64,000 nucleotides of DNA. It comes from Chitinophagaceae bacterium (GTDB taxonomy: Bacteria; Bacteroidota; Bacteroidia; Chitinophagales; Chitinophagaceae). Of the stretch, positions 49,847 through 58,080 are shown piece by piece. Location of the stretch: contig JANINS010000004.1 of the NCBI GenBank assembly GCA_024508725.1, positions 390,163 to 454,162 of the forward strand, given 5' to 3'. A program made the translations under genes and the position numbers. Each line of letters starts with the position of its first letter. The stretch's first letter is position 1. The notes under the pieces are model-generated. The model made no database searches and was not told the origin of the DNA. It was given only the letters and a program-made list of their open reading frames with translations.

Positions 49847-52800
49847 ATGAGATCTATTTTTTGCAAGGGTTTTATATCCGTTTTTACCCTTTTCCTTGTT
49901 TTCAGCCTTAATGCCCAGACAATCAAAAAAACACCGAAGTACAATAGCCTGTTGTGGGAGGTCACCGGAAATGGTTTGAAAAAACCGTCCTATTTATTCG
50001 GAACCATGCATGTAAGCAGTAAAATGGTTTTCCACCTGAGTGATTCTTTTTATTCTGCTATCCAGGGAACTGATATGGTTGCTTTGGAGCTTGATCCACA
50101 AACATGGCAGCCCGAAATGTTCAGGATGGCAGATGCTGAGCATAACCTGGGAACATATTACAAGAATGTAGGTTCGGGGTTCATCAATGAAAAGTCGTTT
50201 TCACTTCAGCGTTATGAAGAGAATATCAGGAAAGCTTTAAGTGAAGAGCCAACCGTTGTAAATGGATTATTGTATCGTACTTACCAAACCCAGGCTGATT
50301 TTGAAGAGAACACTTACCTGGATCTTTATGTTTACCAAACTGGCAGAAAACTAGGTAAGAAAGGTGGTGGAGTAGAAGATTACTGGGAATCGCAAAAGAT
50401 CGTGATGAAAGGTTACCAGGATATGGCGATCGAAAGAGCTAAAAAGAAAAACAACGATTATCGGGATTATGATGCTGATGAGGATATGTATGACATCCAG
50501 AAAAAATTGCAGGAGGCTTACCGTAAAGGCGATCTTGATCTGCTCGATTCGTTAGAAAAAAAGATGGAAACATCTCCGGCCTTCAGCGAACAGTTTTTGT
50601 ATAGAAGAAATGAGGTACAGGCCAACTCCATCGATTCGATACTTAAAAAGAATTCGCTTTTTGTTGCTGTAGGTGCAGCTCACCTTCCTGGAGAGAGAGG
50701 TGTGATCGAAATGCTGAGAAAGAAAGGCTATAAGTTGAGACCTGTATTGATCCAGAACAGGGATGGTGCACAAAAAGATAAGATCGATAAACTGAGAGTA
50801 CCTGTGAAATTCGCTCAAACAACATCACCAGATGGTTTTGTGAAGATGATGCTTCCGGGAACGCTGTTTAAAAGAGGTGAAGGCGTAAATCCAAGCTGGC
50901 AATATGCTGATATGGAGAATGGAGCTTATTACATGCTTACAAGAGTTCAAACACATGCAGCAATGCTGGCAGAAGATGAGAAAACGGTACTTAAAAAAGT
51001 AGATAGTTTGTTGTATGAGAATATCCCGGGTAAAATACTTTCTAAAAAAGAAATAGAAAAGAATGGGTATAAAGGATTTGATATTGTAAACAGAACACGC
51101 CGTGGAGACATTCAGCGCTACAACATTTTCGTTACACCATTTGAAGTGCTGGTATTTAAAATGAGTGGTAATGATGAGTATGTGCAAAATGGTAAAGAAG
51201 CAGATGAGTTCTTCAGTTCTATTACCTTGAAAGAAAATACGCCAAAACCTGTTGCCTACGAACCTTCTTTCGGTGGCTTTAAAGTGAATCTGCCTCATGA
51301 GCCTACTTCACTCTTGAGAAAAACTACAGATGATTTTCTGGATACCTGGCAATTCGAATCACAGGATAAGAACTCAGGTACAGCTTATATGGTTTGGAAG
51401 AAGACCATCAACAGCTTCGGTTTTATCGAAGAAGATACATTCGATCTTTCTCTGATAGAAGAAAGTCTTAAAACTTCTGAAACGGTTGAGAAAGAGATCA
51501 GCAGGAGTTTTACAAAGGTGAATGGTTACACGGCACTGGACATGGAAATGTTACTGAAGAATGGTGCTACGTTAAATGCAAGGGCTGTGATCAAAGGCCC
51601 TCACTATTATTTGGTGGCAGCTACTAATAAGAAGAAACCAGCGAAAGATGCGTTGAACAGTTTTGTTTTGACTGATTTTAAAACCGGGCAGCCTGCTTTG
51701 TTTGTTGACACGTTTTACAACTTTAAAGTAAGCACAACGTATCAGCCAAGGATCGATACAATGCTGCGTAATATGTCTGAAGCTTCTGCTTCGGAAGAAT
51801 TCCTGAATCAAACTGAATATTATAGTTACGGAGCGAAAGATCGTTTCGCCACTTTTTATAATGATACCACCGGTGAAACTGTGTTATTGCGAATTCAGAA
51901 GTTTCCTAAATATTATCATTCGAAGGATACAGCGAAGTTCTTCAGCAATGAATACAATTTAGAGCGTTTGGAGAAAGATATGGTGCTTCGGTCAAAAGAA
52001 ACATTGAGACCAGGTTCAAATAGTTTTGGCTACAAGTATGTGTTCACTGATACCAATTCATCAAGGAAACTCACGTATGCAGGAATTCTGCAAAACAACA
52101 GGCTGTTCATGATCACTTCAGCGTCTGATACGCTTTCAAAAGGCAATGATCTAGTTACACAGTTCATTAACAGCTTTGTTCCGGAAGTAAAGGATACGAT
52201 CTCTTTGTTCCGTTCAAAATTGGATCAGTTCTTTGGTGACCTTAACAGTAAAGACAGCTTAACAAGAAAGCGGTCTATGGATGCTGCAGCACAATTGTAT
52301 TTTGGTCCGCAGTCAATTCCTCGTTTGAAAAAAGTGATCGATAGTTTAAAATGGGGCGACAAAGATTATTTCGAATTAAAATCGAAGTTCATTAATGAGT
52401 TAGGTTACCTGGATGATTCATGTTGTGTGAATGACGTGATCTCTTATCTCAATAATTTGTATGATAAAACTGCCGACACAGCATATTTCCAGAACACTAT
52501 ACTGATGTCTTTGGCAAGATTAAAAACGAAAGATGCATTCTCGTCTTTGAAAGATCACCTGATGCAGGATCCGCCAATTTTCGAAAACAGTTATGACCTG
52601 GGAAGAATGTTCGGTTACCTGGAAGATACACTTGCACTTGCTAAAATGTTCTTCCCCGATGTTTTACAATTGATGTCGATTGATGATTATAAAAGCGAGG
52701 TCACTTCTTTATTACGAACAATGGTTGACAGTGGTTATTTAAAAGCGGCAGATTATAAGAACTACTTCAGTAATATCTATTTCGATGCAAAGATCGAATT

Positions 52801-53548
52801 GAAACGCCAGCAAAGTGCCGATGTTCGCCAGGCTGAGAAAGAAAGCAATAAAGAAGGAGAGGAGGACGAAGCTGCAAAGAAATCCTATGATTATGACAGC
52901 GATTCGGAAGTAGATAATTATGCTGTATTGCTGATGCCTTTCTATAATGAGAATCCTGCGATCAAAAAATTCTTTGAGAAGTTGTTGCAGTCGAAAGATC
53001 TTGGTGTAAGAAGAAACACCGCAGTACTAATGATCCGTAATAATATTAATGTACACGATAGCATACTACTTTCAGTGGCAGAAAAAGATCAGTACAGAGC
53101 TTCTTTGTTACGAAAACTGGAAGATGCTAAAAAAGAGAGTTTATTCCCGGCAAAATATAGAAAACAAGAAGATGTTGCCAGGTCATTGCTTTTAGAAGAT
53201 AAACAGTATGAGAAGTTCTTCGATATTAAGTTTGTTGGAAAACAACAGGTGAAAGTAAAGAACCACAGTGGTTATGTTTACTTCTTTAAGTATAAGATGA
53301 AGAAAGAAGATGACTGGAAGATCGGCATCAGCGGTATTCAGCCGGATGATCAGAATAAAGTAAGTAGTGATGATATGCTAGTGAGTATGACCGATAAAAA
53401 AATCAACCAGGAAGATCCTGAGATGGAACAATTCCAAAAGCAGTTAAAGCGTTTGATTTTTTCTTTAAGAAGAAGTGCTTCGAACTTTTATAGAGAGAAG
53501 AATACTTATGGTTATGGTGATTATGCTCCTGTTGAAGAAGGAGATTAA
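49847..53548 (+). CDS. giant TraB/GumN fusion protein, exported
   Basis: A 1,233-residue protein with a signal peptide (MRSIFCKGFISVFTLFLVFSLNAQ). Residues about 30-300 are a TraB/GumN domain: YLFGTMHVSSKMVF (His55), ALELDP and the later VAVGAAHLPGERGVIEMLRKKGY; TraB/TIKI proteins are metal-dependent proteases or putative ones. TraB proteins are normally 280-330 residues. Here three related alpha/beta segments of about 150 residues follow (330-490, 495-640, 650-780), each ending with a SFVxxxF-like helix (EFFSSITLKE, ALNSFVLTDFK, TQFINSFVPE). Then comes a helical, HEAT-like region (790-1100) with an acidic stretch near 1000, and a C-terminal region to 1233. I do not recognise the C-terminal 900 residues as a named family. 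Transcribed alone; it meets the ABC gene tail to tail with a TTAA overlap. Confidence 0.8.
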   Translation: MRSIFCKGFISVFTLFLVFSLNAQTIKKTPKYNSLLWEVTGNGLKKPSYLFGTMHVSSKMVFHLSDSFYSAIQGTDMVALELDPQTWQPEMFRMADAEHNLGTYYKNVGSGFINEKSFSLQRYEENIRKALSEEPTVVNGLLYRTYQTQADFEENTYLDLYVYQTGRKLGKKGGGVEDYWESQKIVMKGYQDMAIERAKKKNNDYRDYDADEDMYDIQKKLQEAYRKGDLDLLDSLEKKMETSPAFSEQFLYRRNEVQANSIDSILKKNSLFVAVGAAHLPGERGVIEMLRKKGYKLRPVLIQNRDGAQKDKIDKLRVPVKFAQTTSPDGFVKMMLPGTLFKRGEGVNPSWQYADMENGAYYMLTRVQTHAAMLAEDEKTVLKKVDSLLYENIPGKILSKKEIEKNGYKGFDIVNRTRRGDIQRYNIFVTPFEVLVFKMSGNDEYVQNGKEADEFFSSITLKENTPKPVAYEPSFGGFKVNLPHEPTSLLRKTTDDFLDTWQFESQDKNSGTAYMVWKKTINSFGFIEEDTFDLSLIEESLKTSETVEKEISRSFTKVNGYTALDMEMLLKNGATLNARAVIKGPHYYLVAATNKKKPAKDALNSFVLTDFKTGQPALFVDTFYNFKVSTTYQPRIDTMLRNMSEASASEEFLNQTEYYSYGAKDRFATFYNDTTGETVLLRIQKFPKYYHSKDTAKFFSNEYNLERLEKDMVLRSKETLRPGSNSFGYKYVFTDTNSSRKLTYAGILQNNRLFMITSASDTLSKGNDLVTQFINSFVPEVKDTISLFRSKLDQFFGDLNSKDSLTRKRSMDAAAQLYFGPQSIPRLKKVIDSLKWGDKDYFELKSKFINELGYLDDSCCVNDVISYLNNLYDKTADTAYFQNTILMSLARLKTKDAFSSLKDHLMQDPPIFENSYDLGRMFGYLEDTLALAKMFFPDVLQLMSIDDYKSEVTSLLRTMVDSGYLKAADYKNYFSNIYFDAKIELKRQQSADVRQAEKESNKEGEEDEAAKKSYDYDSDSEVDNYAVLLMPFYNENPAIKKFFEKLLQSKDLGVRRNTAVLMIRNNINVHDSILLSVAEKDQYRASLLRKLEDAKKESLFPAKYRKQEDVARSLLLEDKQYEKFFDIKFVGKQQVKVKNHSGYVYFFKYKMKKEDDWKIGISGIQPDDQNKVSSDDMLVSMTDKKINQEDPEMEQFQKQLKRLIFSLRRSASNFYREKNTYGYGDYAPVEEGD

Positions 53549-55275
53549 TGCTTGTAACCTTTAGGGATTGATAAAAGTAATTTTTGTGTATAAGGAGATC
53601 GGGGATGCTGATAAATTTCTTCAGCAGATCCGATCTCTTCGATTTTACCCCTATTCATCACAATGATCCTGTCGCTAACATGACGCACAACAGAAAGATC
53701 ATGAGAGATGAAGATGAGTGTAAGTTGAAATTCTTTTTTAAGATCATCAAGCAAGTTCAATACCTGTGCCTGTACGCTAACATCTAAAGCCGAAACACTT
53801 TCATCGCAAACAATAAAAGAAGGTTCCAGGGCCAATGCTCTTGCAATAACAATTCTTTGTCGTTGTCCACCGCTGAATTCATGAGGATAACGATCATAGT
53901 GCTCAGCTTTTAATCCAACTTTTTCGAGTAGGTCCAGCACACGCTTTTTTCTTTGTTTACTATCCGGCAAAATGTGATGAACTTTTAGTGGTTCTGCAAT
54001 TGCATCGCCAACGGTTTTCCTTGGATTAAGAGAAGAATAAGGGTCCTGGAAGATGATCTGCATATTTTCCCTGATCTTCTTAAGTTTCTTTTTATCGGCT
54101 GCAAGCAGATCGTTTCCTTGGTACATGATCTTTCCTGATGTTGGTTCCACCAGTCTTAAAATCGCTCTTCCTAACGTTGTTTTGCCACAACCGGATTCAC
54201 CAACCAATCCTAAAGTTTCGCCTTTGTACAAATCAAAACTTACATCATCTACAGCTTTGGTATAAGCAAGTATTTTGCCCAGCAATGATTTTTTTGTAGG
54301 ATAGTACACTTTTAAGTTTTCTACTTTCAGAAGAATTTCTCCAAACAGATTTTCATTCTGCACTTCATCCTGTATTTCGTACTTCTTACTTCGTACTTCA
54401 GTTTTCTCTTTTATCTCACCACTATCATTCACTTCCATAAAATCACTTACGACAGGAAGTTTTTCGCCTTTTGGATGCAATGCAGGTCTGCAGGCAAGCA
54501 AAGCTTTTGTATAAGGATGTTGTGGTTTTGAAAAGATGTTGGTTGCAATGTTCTGTTCTACAATTTTGCCTTTATACATCACAACAACCCTGTCGGCGAT
54601 TTCACCAACTATACCAAGGTCATGCGTAATGAATATCACACCCATCTCATTCTGAACCTGGAGTTCTTTGATCAGTTCGAGAATATTTTTCTGCACTGTT
54701 ACATCTAATGCAGTAGTAGGTTCATCGCAAATCAACAATGAAGGCTCACAACTCATAGCCATAGCGATCATCACTCGTTGCTTTTGTCCACCACTGATCT
54801 GGTGAGGATATGAATTGAATATTCGTGAGGGATCAGGCAGTTTTACTTTTTCAAATAAGCTGATCGTTCTTTGCTTTGCTTCCTTTTGTGATATTCTTTT
54901 GTGAATAAGGATTGCTTCCATTACCTGTTTGCCACAGGTCATTACAGGATTAAGAGAAGTCATTGGTTCCTGGAAGATCATTGCGATCTTGTTGCCTCTG
55001 ATCTCCTGTAATGCGTTTCTTTTGGCTGTTAGAAGATTGATTTGTTCTCCTTCAAAATCTGCTACGATATTTCCACTTGTATATAAAATAGGAGGAGAGG
55101 GGATGAGTTGTAAAACAGAAAGAGAGGTAACTGATTTTCCCGAGCCCGACTCACCTACAATGGCTGCGATCTCTCCCTTATTTACTTGCAATGAAATATT
55201 CTCGAGAGCAGTTGTTTGCCCAAGATCGGAAGTGAAATCGACGCTGAGGTTTTGTATCTGAAGTAAACTGCTCAT
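53545..55275 (-). CDS. fused double ABC ATPase, peptide-transport type (DppD-DppF fusion)
   Basis: A 576-residue protein with two ABC ATPase domains of the oligopeptide family. Domain 1 (about 1-265): Walker A GESGSGKS, ISGGQKQRV, LLICDEPTTALD. Domain 2 (about 310-575): GESGCGKTT, FSGGQRQRI, FIVCDESVSALD, where Ser replaces the common Pro of Walker B. Both end with the oligopeptide-type HPYTKALL / SPYTQKLLLSIP. Residues about 285-310 between them (EKTEVRSKKYEIQDEVQ) are charged and coded by TACGAAGT-like repeat DNA (54375-54402), the same sort as in intergenic gaps. The permease and binding protein genes are not nearby. Substrate unknown, probably peptides. Confidence 0.9.
   Translation of the reverse strand: MSSLLQIQNLSVDFTSDLGQTTALENISLQVNKGEIAAIVGESGSGKSVTSLSVLQLIPSPPILYTSGNIVADFEGEQINLLTAKRNALQEIRGNKIAMIFQEPMTSLNPVMTCGKQVMEAILIHKRISQKEAKQRTISLFEKVKLPDPSRIFNSYPHQISGGQKQRVMIAMAMSCEPSLLICDEPTTALDVTVQKNILELIKELQVQNEMGVIFITHDLGIVGEIADRVVVMYKGKIVEQNIATNIFSKPQHPYTKALLACRPALHPKGEKLPVVSDFMEVNDSGEIKEKTEVRSKKYEIQDEVQNENLFGEILLKVENLKVYYPTKKSLLGKILAYTKAVDDVSFDLYKGETLGLVGESGCGKTTLGRAILRLVEPTSGKIMYQGNDLLAADKKKLKKIRENMQIIFQDPYSSLNPRKTVGDAIAEPLKVHHILPDSKQRKKRVLDLLEKVGLKAEHYDRYPHEFSGGQRQRIVIARALALEPSFIVCDESVSALDVSVQAQVLNLLDDLKKEFQLTLIFISHDLSVVRHVSDRIIVMNRGKIEEIGSAEEIYQHPRSPYTQKLLLSIPKGYKH
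54375..54402. repeat. TACGAAGT-type repeat inside the ABC gene
   Basis: The plus strand reads TTTCGTACTTCTTACTTCGT then ACTTCAG; its complement, with TACGAAGTAAGAAGTACGAA, closely resembles the gap at 25173-25200. It falls exactly in the linker between the two ATPase domains and keeps the frame. Confidence 0.55.
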
Positions 55276-55287
55276 TCAATTGTTGCA

Positions 55288-55307
55288 GCACAAGTGTGCG
55301 ACGCAAC
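55288..55307 (-). repeat. dispersed intergenic element, GCGTCGCAC form
   Basis: Minus-strand GTTGCGTCGCACACTTGTGC (one base from the consensus), preceded by CTTTC, in the 70-bp gap between the AMP nucleosidase and ABC genes. Confidence 0.8.
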
Positions 55308-55345
55308 GAAAGATAAATAGAAATCCTTCAGCTTGTCTCCTAAAA

Positions 55346-56116
55346 TTAAAACTTAAGGTGTCTGACCGTGGTTCCTTTATTAATGAGTTGCTTTAAAGAG
55401 TCGATACCTATTTTTAAATGGTTCTCGACATAAGAAGCAGTTACTTTCTTATCGCTTTCTTCGGTTTTTACTCCTTCAGGAATCATTGGAGAATCACTTA
55501 CCAGCAACAATGCTCCTGTAGGAATTTTATTGTAAAAACCAACAGTGAAGATGGTTGCTGTTTCCATATCGATCGCATAAGCTCTTATGCGTTGCAGATA
55601 TTCCTTGAATGGCTCATCATGTTCCCAAACTCTGCGGTTGGTAGTATAAACCGTACCTGTCCAATAATCAACTCCGTAATCACGAATGGTTGTAGAGATA
55701 GCTTTCTGCAAAGCGAAGGCTGGAAGAGCAGGAACTTCTGCAGGGAAGTAATCATTCGATGTACCCTCACCCCTGATAGCTGCTATGGGAAGAATGATAT
55801 CGCCGATCTTATTTCTTTTTTTAAGTCCACCACATTTACCAAGAAATAAAGCAGCTTCCGGTTCAATAGCAGAAAGCAGGTCCATTACTGTTGCTGCAGT
55901 TGGACTACCCATTCCGAAATTGATGATGGAGATATTATCTGCAGTAGCACACTGGAAAGGTCTGTCTAAACCAATGATCGGCACCTTGTGCCATTCAGCA
56001 AACATTTTTACATAATTGCTGAAGTTGGTGAGCAGGATATACTTTCCAAAATTTTCCAGTTTTTCGCCTGTGTAACGGGGAAGCCAGTTGTGTACTATTT
56101 CATCTTTCGTCTTCAT
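55346..56116 (-). CDS. amn: AMP nucleosidase
   Basis: Splits AMP into adenine and ribose-5-phosphate, a nucleoside-phosphorylase-fold enzyme. ATG at 56116 (MKTKDEIVHNWLPRYTG) gives 256 residues; the frame has three more codons upstream. Conserved parts are INFGMGSPTAATVMDLLSAI, ALFLGKCGGLKKRNKIGDIILPIAAIRGEGTSNDYFP, RAYAIDMETATIFTVGF (the purine-binding E of MET) and LLLVSDSPM with the catalytic Asp. This short type is the usual one in Bacteroidota and lacks the N-terminal regulatory domain of the E. coli protein. Divergent from the HsdR-N gene. Confidence 0.92.
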   Translation of the reverse strand: MKTKDEIVHNWLPRYTGEKLENFGKYILLTNFSNYVKMFAEWHKVPIIGLDRPFQCATADNISIINFGMGSPTAATVMDLLSAIEPEAALFLGKCGGLKKRNKIGDIILPIAAIRGEGTSNDYFPAEVPALPAFALQKAISTTIRDYGVDYWTGTVYTTNRRVWEHDEPFKEYLQRIRAYAIDMETATIFTVGFYNKIPTGALLLVSDSPMIPEGVKTEESDKKVTASYVENHLKIGIDSLKQLINKGTTVRHLKF

Positions 56117-56157
56117 AAACAACAATTTTCAACGGGTGTTCGAAAAAATAAATTCTG

Positions 56158-56178
56158 CAAATATAGCACTTACATTTG
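56158..56178. promoter_or_regulatory. facing -7 boxes between amn and the HsdR-N gene
   Basis: On the minus strand TATATTTG (56158-56165) faces amn, on the plus strand TACATTTG (56171-56178) faces the HsdR-N gene; both match TAnnTTTG exactly and are five bases apart. The second lies only four bases before the ATG at 56183, so that message would be almost leaderless. Confidence 0.5.
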
Positions 56179-56182
56179 AGCC

Positions 56183-56614
56183 ATGGTGAAGATAGACTTT
56201 CCCGAGCCGAAGTTCAGGATGAAGAAAGAAGATAACAAGGAGTTCATCTTTGATGCATTTCGAAAGCTTTGGGTGAGGTTAACACCGGAGGAATGGGTGC
56301 GGCAGAATTTCCTGCAATACCTTATACAGGTGAAAAACTATCCTGCTTCGCTGATCGCTGTTGAGACAGAGATCAAACTTCATGATCTTAGAAAGCGTTG
56401 CGACATTATTGTTTATAAAGCAAATAAGCCCTGGATGATTGTTGAATGCAAAGAAATGAATGAGACTTTGAACGAAAGTGTACTGCAACAGGTATTGCGA
56501 TACAATATTTCCATCTCTTCAGAATATTTAGTCATTACAAATGGAAGTTTAACGGCAGGCTGGCAATTAAATATGGGACAATCCACCGAGATCAACGAAA
56601 TACCTGAATGGTAA
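56183..56614 (+). CDS. HsdR N-terminal-domain-like nuclease-fold protein
   Basis: A 143-residue protein made only of the N-terminal domain type found in type I restriction R subunits (HSDR_N_2). The PD-(D/E)xK core is visible: Glu in VETEIKL, Asp in RCDIIVY and the Glu-x-Lys in WMIVECKEMN, followed by QVLRYNISISSEYLVITNG. No helicase domain and no methylase or specificity genes are near, so this is not a restriction system. Such stand-alone copies are widespread in Bacteroidota and are usually conserved; the role is unknown. Its end lies one base before the stop of the DUF3307 gene. Confidence 0.85.
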   Translation: MVKIDFPEPKFRMKKEDNKEFIFDAFRKLWVRLTPEEWVRQNFLQYLIQVKNYPASLIAVETEIKLHDLRKRCDIIVYKANKPWMIVECKEMNETLNESVLQQVLRYNISISSEYLVITNGSLTAGWQLNMGQSTEINEIPEW

Positions 56615-56615
56615 A

Positions 56616-57329
56616 TTATTCAGCTATCAGGGCTTTGGTTAAGATACCTGTTATGATGGCCATTCCAATACTGGACAAGGTTCCTACTACGAGGTATTCT
56701 GTCTTTATTTCCTGCCTGTCTTTTTCGCTGAAGCGGATGATGCCTTTTGCTGTTACTAATAGACCAATGGCAGAATACTGTGCATACATTACCAGGATAA
56801 ACACGATAATACGTTCTGTGATACCTATCCATTTGCCGGCATTGGCAAGACCTTCTGCATCTGCGATCTTTTCACGCCATTGACGTGTGAACTGGCCAAT
56901 TAAAATTCCTGCAGGAGTGGTGAGTAGAATTACAGCAGCGCTGATGGTCCAGAATGATGCATTCTCCGTAAGATCGGTAAAACCTGAAGAGAGTGTATCC
57001 CAATCAAAGAAGGTGAAATACCAACATAAGACGATCACAGTTAAATGCAATAACTGGTCTATAATAAAATAGGATAGTTTGTCTGGTTGATAAGATTTCC
57101 ATGCATCTATAAGGATATGAGAGATAAGAATTACAAGAGCTACCAGCCAATGATCAAATCCAATAAAAAGCCATGCGGTGATTGCTGTGATAAACCCATG
57201 CAAATAAAGTTTTGAGGATCGTATTTTATTAGCTCTTCGATCAGCTATCCATGTTGTTGGCTGAAGTAGAAAATCAGTAAGCAAATGGGCCATCACAAGC
57301 TTAACGAGCCACAGTGTTTCGGGTGTCAT
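56616..57329 (-). CDS. DUF3307 family membrane protein
   Basis: A 237-residue membrane protein with the DUF3307 pattern at the start: LVKLVMAHLLTDFLLQPTTWIADRR and KLYLHGFITAITAWLFIGFDHWLVALVILISHILIDAWKSY, with conserved histidines and aspartates inside the helices (AHLLTDF, SHILIDAWK). About six or seven helices are visible, including IIFVLVMYAQYSAIG near the end. The start overlaps the satD-like gene by four bases (ATGA), so it is translated from the same message and likely controlled by it. The function is unknown. Confidence 0.85.
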   Translation of the reverse strand: MTPETLWLVKLVMAHLLTDFLLQPTTWIADRRANKIRSSKLYLHGFITAITAWLFIGFDHWLVALVILISHILIDAWKSYQPDKLSYFIIDQLLHLTVIVLCWYFTFFDWDTLSSGFTDLTENASFWTISAAVILLTTPAGILIGQFTRQWREKIADAEGLANAGKWIGITERIIVFILVMYAQYSAIGLLVTAKGIIRFSEKDRQEIKTEYLVVGTLSSIGMAIITGILTKALIAE

Positions 57330-57955
57330 AGTGTGCTAAGTTTTTCTGTGATCTTATTAAACGCTTCCAATAAGTATTCGATCTCATTCCATTTTCCTGA
57401 GCTTGCAAATTGAGAGATTGTGCTTTTGGATTTGTTTAAACGTTCTGCTATTTTTTGCTGCGTCTCTCCCTGCAACAGGTGAAAGATCACTTCAGCCTGC
57501 TTGGGTGTTAGTTCTCCGAAAATCGAATTAGCATATGTTGCTAACAATTCATAACTCAACTTTCCCCAGTCATGATTACTGCTGATCGCAAACCTGGTGT
57601 TTGTTTTCTGAATATCATCAAAACTTCTACCTGATAAAATAAAAGCTTCGCCTTTTGCAGAGCCTAGCGGAATTATTGGTTGTGTTACTTCACCGATGCC
57701 TATGCTTATTCTTATGTCTGGAAATTGTTCCTCCTGTTGCAAACCAATAGCTGCCGTTCGGCATAACATCGCTGTTCTTAAAGACGCCCTGGCATCTTCA
57801 ACATAAACCTGGAAGCTGTCTCCACGATAAAATTCGAATGTATACGGTGATAATATCTCCTTTAACTCAGCCAATAGTCGCTTCTCAACAGCTGCTTCCA
57901 GTTTTGTTGAGTTTACAATGTCTCCTGTTAGTATGGCACCTATAGCCGCTTTCAT
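57326..57955 (-). CDS. SatD-like regulator with C-terminal helix-turn-helix
   Basis: A 209-residue protein. Residues 6-150 have AILTGDIVNSTKL, FEFYRGDSFQVYVEDA and IRISIGIGEV, the pattern of the SatD family, which looks like a degenerate nucleotide-cyclase/GGDEF-type fold with its metal-binding Asp (GDIVNS; RGDSFQ). Residues about 150-200 form a helix-turn-helix of the LuxR/sigma-4 sort (LTPKQAEVIFHLLQGETQQKIAERLNKSKSTISQ). It therefore may sense a nucleotide and bind DNA; both are inferred. The gene is first in a two-gene unit with DUF3307 and is preceded by strong repeats that look like its own operator. Confidence 0.82.
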   Translation of the reverse strand: MKAAIGAILTGDIVNSTKLEAAVEKRLLAELKEILSPYTFEFYRGDSFQVYVEDARASLRTAMLCRTAAIGLQQEEQFPDIRISIGIGEVTQPIIPLGSAKGEAFILSGRSFDDIQKTNTRFAISSNHDWGKLSYELLATYANSIFGELTPKQAEVIFHLLQGETQQKIAERLNKSKSTISQFASSGKWNEIEYLLEAFNKITEKLSTL

Positions 57956-57965
57956 TATCTAAATA

Positions 57966-58029
57966 TACGAACTCGTAATTAATTCGCTTTTTTTTACGAA
58001 CTTTTAATTAATTCGTATTTAATTACGAA
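57966..58029 (-). promoter_or_regulatory. operator-like repeat region upstream of satD-like gene
   Basis: Two 21-bp direct repeats (57966-57986 and 57995-58015) match at 19 of 21 positions; both start TACGAACT and end AATTAATTCG. The second is also part of two palindromes, TACGAA(57995)...TTCGTA(58017) and TTCGTA-TTTAAT-TACGAA (58012-58029). The region ends 11 bp before the satD-like ATG and overlaps minus-strand TATATTTA (57960-57967), a near -7 box. This fits binding by a dimeric regulator, most simply the satD-like product itself. Confidence 0.6.
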
Positions 58030-58033
58030 CAAA

Positions 58034-58062
58034 AAAAGGCTGCCTTAACAGACAGCCTTAAA
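58034..58062 (-). terminator. terminator of gdhA
   Basis: AAGGCTG (58036-58042) pairs with CAGCCTT (58053-58059) and is followed on the minus strand by seven T. It lies 20 bp after the gdhA stop. Confidence 0.85.
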
Positions 58063-58080
58063 CAATATCAATAAAACCAT

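Noticed and set aside
56183-56614. Part of a type I restriction system
   Set aside because: Only the N-terminal nuclease-like domain is present and no hsdM, hsdS or helicase lies near. It is a common stand-alone protein.
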